Shown in pieces: positions 5,851-8,154 of a stretch of 8,154 nucleotides of DNA. The position numbers and the translations under genes were made by a program. Every line of letters begins with the position of its first letter. The stretch's first letter is position 1. Location: assembly GCA_913062655.1 (NCBI GenBank), contig CAJXXO010000106.1, positions 1 through 8,154 of the forward strand. The letters are read 5' to 3'. Source of the stretch: an uncultured Bacteroidota bacterium. Its GTDB lineage: Bacteria > Bacteroidota > Bacteroidia > Chitinophagales > S012-47. The notes beneath the pieces were generated by a model. It was given only the letters and a program-made list of their open reading frames with translations. It did not search any database and was not told the DNA's origin.

Positions 5851-8154
5851 ATGAAAAAGATTACGCAACCTTCCATTTACACAGACAAGGAGCAGCGTAT
5901 GCTCAGGGGCAAACACCTGGAGTTGTTGTTGGAGTCCCTGGATGATTTTGTGGTTGTACTGGATGGTGAGGGGCGTATTGTGAAGGTGAACAGGGCCTGC
6001 CAGGAGATGTCCGGCTATGAGGCGGACGAATTGGAAGGGCTCCCCATCAATACTTTCGCTATGGATGGAGAAGCCTTGTATGAGGAGGCCAAAGCCCTTT
6101 TACATGGCTTGGAAGAGAAAGCGATAGCGCACCTCCGGTGTAAGGATGGCACCGGCCTGCGGGTGGAGTATCGCACCATTAAAGTGATATGGAATGATGA
6201 AAAAGCGCTGCTGATCCTGGGCAAGGACTTTAGTGAGCAGCGGATTATGGAGAAGGCGCTGACGGAAAGTAAAAACCAGCAACGCGCCCTGCTTGACAAC
6301 TTTCCTTTTCAGGCCTGGATGAAAAACCGGGAAGGCGTTTATCTCGCAGTGAATATCGAATTTGCCGCTGGCCTTAACCGACAACCCCATGAGATCATCG
6401 GTAAAACCGACTATGACCTTATGGACAAGAGCCGTGCCGATCGGTATAAGGAAATGGATGATGAGGTCATTGCGACCCAAAAGCGCATGGTTACCCAGTC
6501 TGCCTCGGAGTTCAATGGGCACCAAAGGTGGACGGAGTCCTTTAAAACACCCATACTCAGTGATGAGGGTAAGGTGATTGGTATAGCGGGCATTACCCGC
6601 GATATAACACAAGATAAAGCCATCAAACAGAAGATGGAGCGCAACGTGAAGCAGTATCAACTGCTTACCGAGGTGGCCTACGAGTACTCCATGCCGCAAT
6701 CGTTTGCAGATGCCACACAAAAAGCGCTTCGTTTAGTGGGAGAGCACCTGGATGTAAGCCGTGTATACATCTTTGAAGATGATGCGGAAGGACTTACCAC
6801 CAGCAATACTTTTGAGTGGGTACACGAAGGCATATCCCCACAGATTGACGAGCTACAGGGCATCCCTTACGAGATTATTCCCTCCTGGAAACCTATCCTG
6901 AAGGACAAGGGCATGATCTTTTCGCGCAATATTAAGGAGTTGCCGCCTGACCTATACGATATCTTGTCTCCACAGGGCATCATTTCCATTTTGGTATACC
7001 CATTGTACGTGCAAGGGGCCTTTCATGGGTTTATTGGTTTTGACGAGTGTGAAAAGGAGCGGGTGTGGGAATCTGAGGAAATAGAGCTGCTGAAGACAGT
7101 CACACACGTGATATCCAATGCCATACAGCGTAATCTGGCCGCCAAGGAAGTACGGGACAGTGAAAAGAAATACCGCGAACTGGTGGAGTTGCTGCCGGAG
7201 ATGATCTGTGAGGCTGATGAGAAGGGGACCATGCGCTTTGCCAACAAAATGGCCTACAAAAAACTGGGGCTGGATCCGGATGACATTGCAGCAGGCGAGG
7301 TGTCTGTGTTCGATCTCTTCCCGGCACATGAGCAGGATCGCATCCAGCAAAACCTCCAAAAAGTGATTCAAGGGGGAGAAATGGTCTCGGTTGACTACGA
7401 ATACGAGGCTATTGATGCCGAAGGGAAGTTGTTTCCAGCCCTGGTGTATGTCAGCATCATGCGTACGGATGGTGTTTTTTCCGGACTGCGAGGCGTGATG
7501 GTGGATATTACGGAGCGCAAACAAACGGAAATCAAGCTGCGGGAGGCCAAAGAACGGGCGGAGAAAGCCAGCCAGGCTAAACAGAACTTCCTGGCCACGA
7601 TGAGCCATGAAATTCGTACCCCCCTGAATGCGATTATTGGCTCCGTTAACCTAATGCGTGACGAAGAATCTGAGGCTGCTATCAAGGAGCACCTGGACAC
7701 CCTTTCTTTCGCATCACACAACCTTCTGTCCCTGATCAACGATATCCTGGACTTCTCCAAAATTGAGGCAGGCAAGTTGGACCTGGAGCAGGAAGATGTG
7801 GATTTGCGCAGTTTGTTCCGTCAGTCAGTGGGGGGCTTTCAGTCGAGGGCAGAGCGTCAGGGGCTACAACTGGAACTACATATTGCCGATGATACGCCAG
7901 CTATGGTCCAAACAGATCAGGGACGAATCTCCCAGATTCTTAATAATCTGATCAGCAATGCCGTCAAATTTACGGAAGAGGGCAAGGTACAGGTCGCCTT
8001 GCGTGCCGTGGGGGCAAAGAACGATGCCACTTGGCTGGAGATCAAAGTGAAAGACACCGGAATCGGTATGCCGAAGGCCAAGCTCCATTCTATCTGGGAT
8101 AGTTTTACCCAGTTGGATGACTTTAGGAGTAGAAAATACGAGGGCTCCGGGCTG
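5851..8154 (+). CDS. PAS-PAS-GAF-PAS sensor histidine kinase, 3' end missing
   Basis: This is a two-component sensor kinase that should autophosphorylate a histidine in response to a signal sensed in the cytoplasm. The frame is open for 768 codons and is cut by the window edge. I translated it by eye. Domains: PAS 1 (about 24-130; LDDFVVVLDGEGRIVKVNRA lies at its start), PAS 2 (about 143-256, with FPFQAWMKNREGVYLAVN and a closing GITRDIT), a GAF-like domain (about 267-428), PAS 3 (about 441-556, closing VMVDITERK), a helical linker, HisKA (about 575-645) with H-box FLATMSHEIRTPLNAIIG and phospho-acceptor His586, then HATPase_c. In the latter the N-box (Asn703 in NLISNAVKFT), G1 box (DTGIGM, 735-740) and F-box (SIWDSFTQ) are present; the window ends in the G2 box at EGSGL. 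No membrane helix or signal peptide is visible, so it is soluble. The H-box type is common in hybrid kinases, so receiver or Hpt domains may follow. It starts 9 bases after the GNAT gene. Confidence 0.93.
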   Translation, partial: MKKITQPSIYTDKEQRMLRGKHLELLLESLDDFVVVLDGEGRIVKVNRACQEMSGYEADELEGLPINTFAMDGEALYEEAKALLHGLEEKAIAHLRCKDGTGLRVEYRTIKVIWNDEKALLILGKDFSEQRIMEKALTESKNQQRALLDNFPFQAWMKNREGVYLAVNIEFAAGLNRQPHEIIGKTDYDLMDKSRADRYKEMDDEVIATQKRMVTQSASEFNGHQRWTESFKTPILSDEGKVIGIAGITRDITQDKAIKQKMERNVKQYQLLTEVAYEYSMPQSFADATQKALRLVGEHLDVSRVYIFEDDAEGLTTSNTFEWVHEGISPQIDELQGIPYEIIPSWKPILKDKGMIFSRNIKELPPDLYDILSPQGIISILVYPLYVQGAFHGFIGFDECEKERVWESEEIELLKTVTHVISNAIQRNLAAKEVRDSEKKYRELVELLPEMICEADEKGTMRFANKMAYKKLGLDPDDIAAGEVSVFDLFPAHEQDRIQQNLQKVIQGGEMVSVDYEYEAIDAEGKLFPALVYVSIMRTDGVFSGLRGVMVDITERKQTEIKLREAKERAEKASQAKQNFLATMSHEIRTPLNAIIGSVNLMRDEESEAAIKEHLDTLSFASHNLLSLINDILDFSKIEAGKLDLEQEDVDLRSLFRQSVGGFQSRAERQGLQLELHIADDTPAMVQTDQGRISQILNNLISNAVKFTEEGKVQVALRAVGAKNDATWLEIKVKDTGIGMPKAKLHSIWDSFTQLDDFRSRKYEGSGL

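Noticed and set aside
6100..7775. Several long minus-strand frames (6100-6720, 6952-7608, 7395-7775).
   Set aside because: All are opposite the sensor kinase, whose + strand frame has continuous PAS, GAF and kinase motifs; no family is recognisable in the antisense products.
1..8154. CRISPR array, tRNA, rRNA, insertion sequence, phage or defence system.
   Set aside because: I saw no spaced repeats, cloverleaf, transposase, integrase or defence-type domain; nearly all of the window is filled by the eight + strand genes described.

Overview
The window reads as ordinary chromosome from a member of the Bacteroidota, probably Cytophagales-like with moderate GC. The reasons are the gene order rpsD-rpoA-rplQ-carA-eno-divIC, the Bacteroidota-style protein sequences (for example the RpoA N-terminus and the long acidic tail on ribosomal protein L17), and start codons that almost all lack a Shine-Dalgarno sequence. 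All genes lie on the + strand. The lineage is inferred from remembered protein sequences and gene order, not from a database search.

Region 1 (1-2411) is the end of the large ribosomal protein operon: S4, RNA polymerase alpha and L17, separated by only 25 and 32 bases and closed by a clear intrinsic terminator just after rplQ. Region 2 (2412-4903) holds carA, the glutaminase subunit of carbamoyl phosphate synthetase, without carB next to it, and then enolase 42 bases later. Region 3 (4904-5319) is a hairpin-rich 125-base gap with a possible Bacteroidota-type promoter, followed by a small DivIC/FtsB-like division protein. Region 4 (5320-8154) holds a GNAT acetyltransferase and, 9 bases after it, the start of a large cytoplasmic sensor histidine kinase (PAS-PAS-GAF-PAS-HisKA-HATPase) that runs off the right edge inside its ATP-binding domain.

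The first five genes are housekeeping: translation, transcription, arginine/pyrimidine precursor synthesis and glycolysis. divIC is a cell division gene. Only the acetyltransferase-kinase pair looks lineage-specific. I found no mobile element, CRISPR array, tRNA, rRNA, defence cassette or other clearly new system. The observations most worth a second look are the long charge-reversed disordered tail on L17, the promoter/start arrangement at divIC, the hairpins after eno, and the acetyltransferase-kinase pairing.
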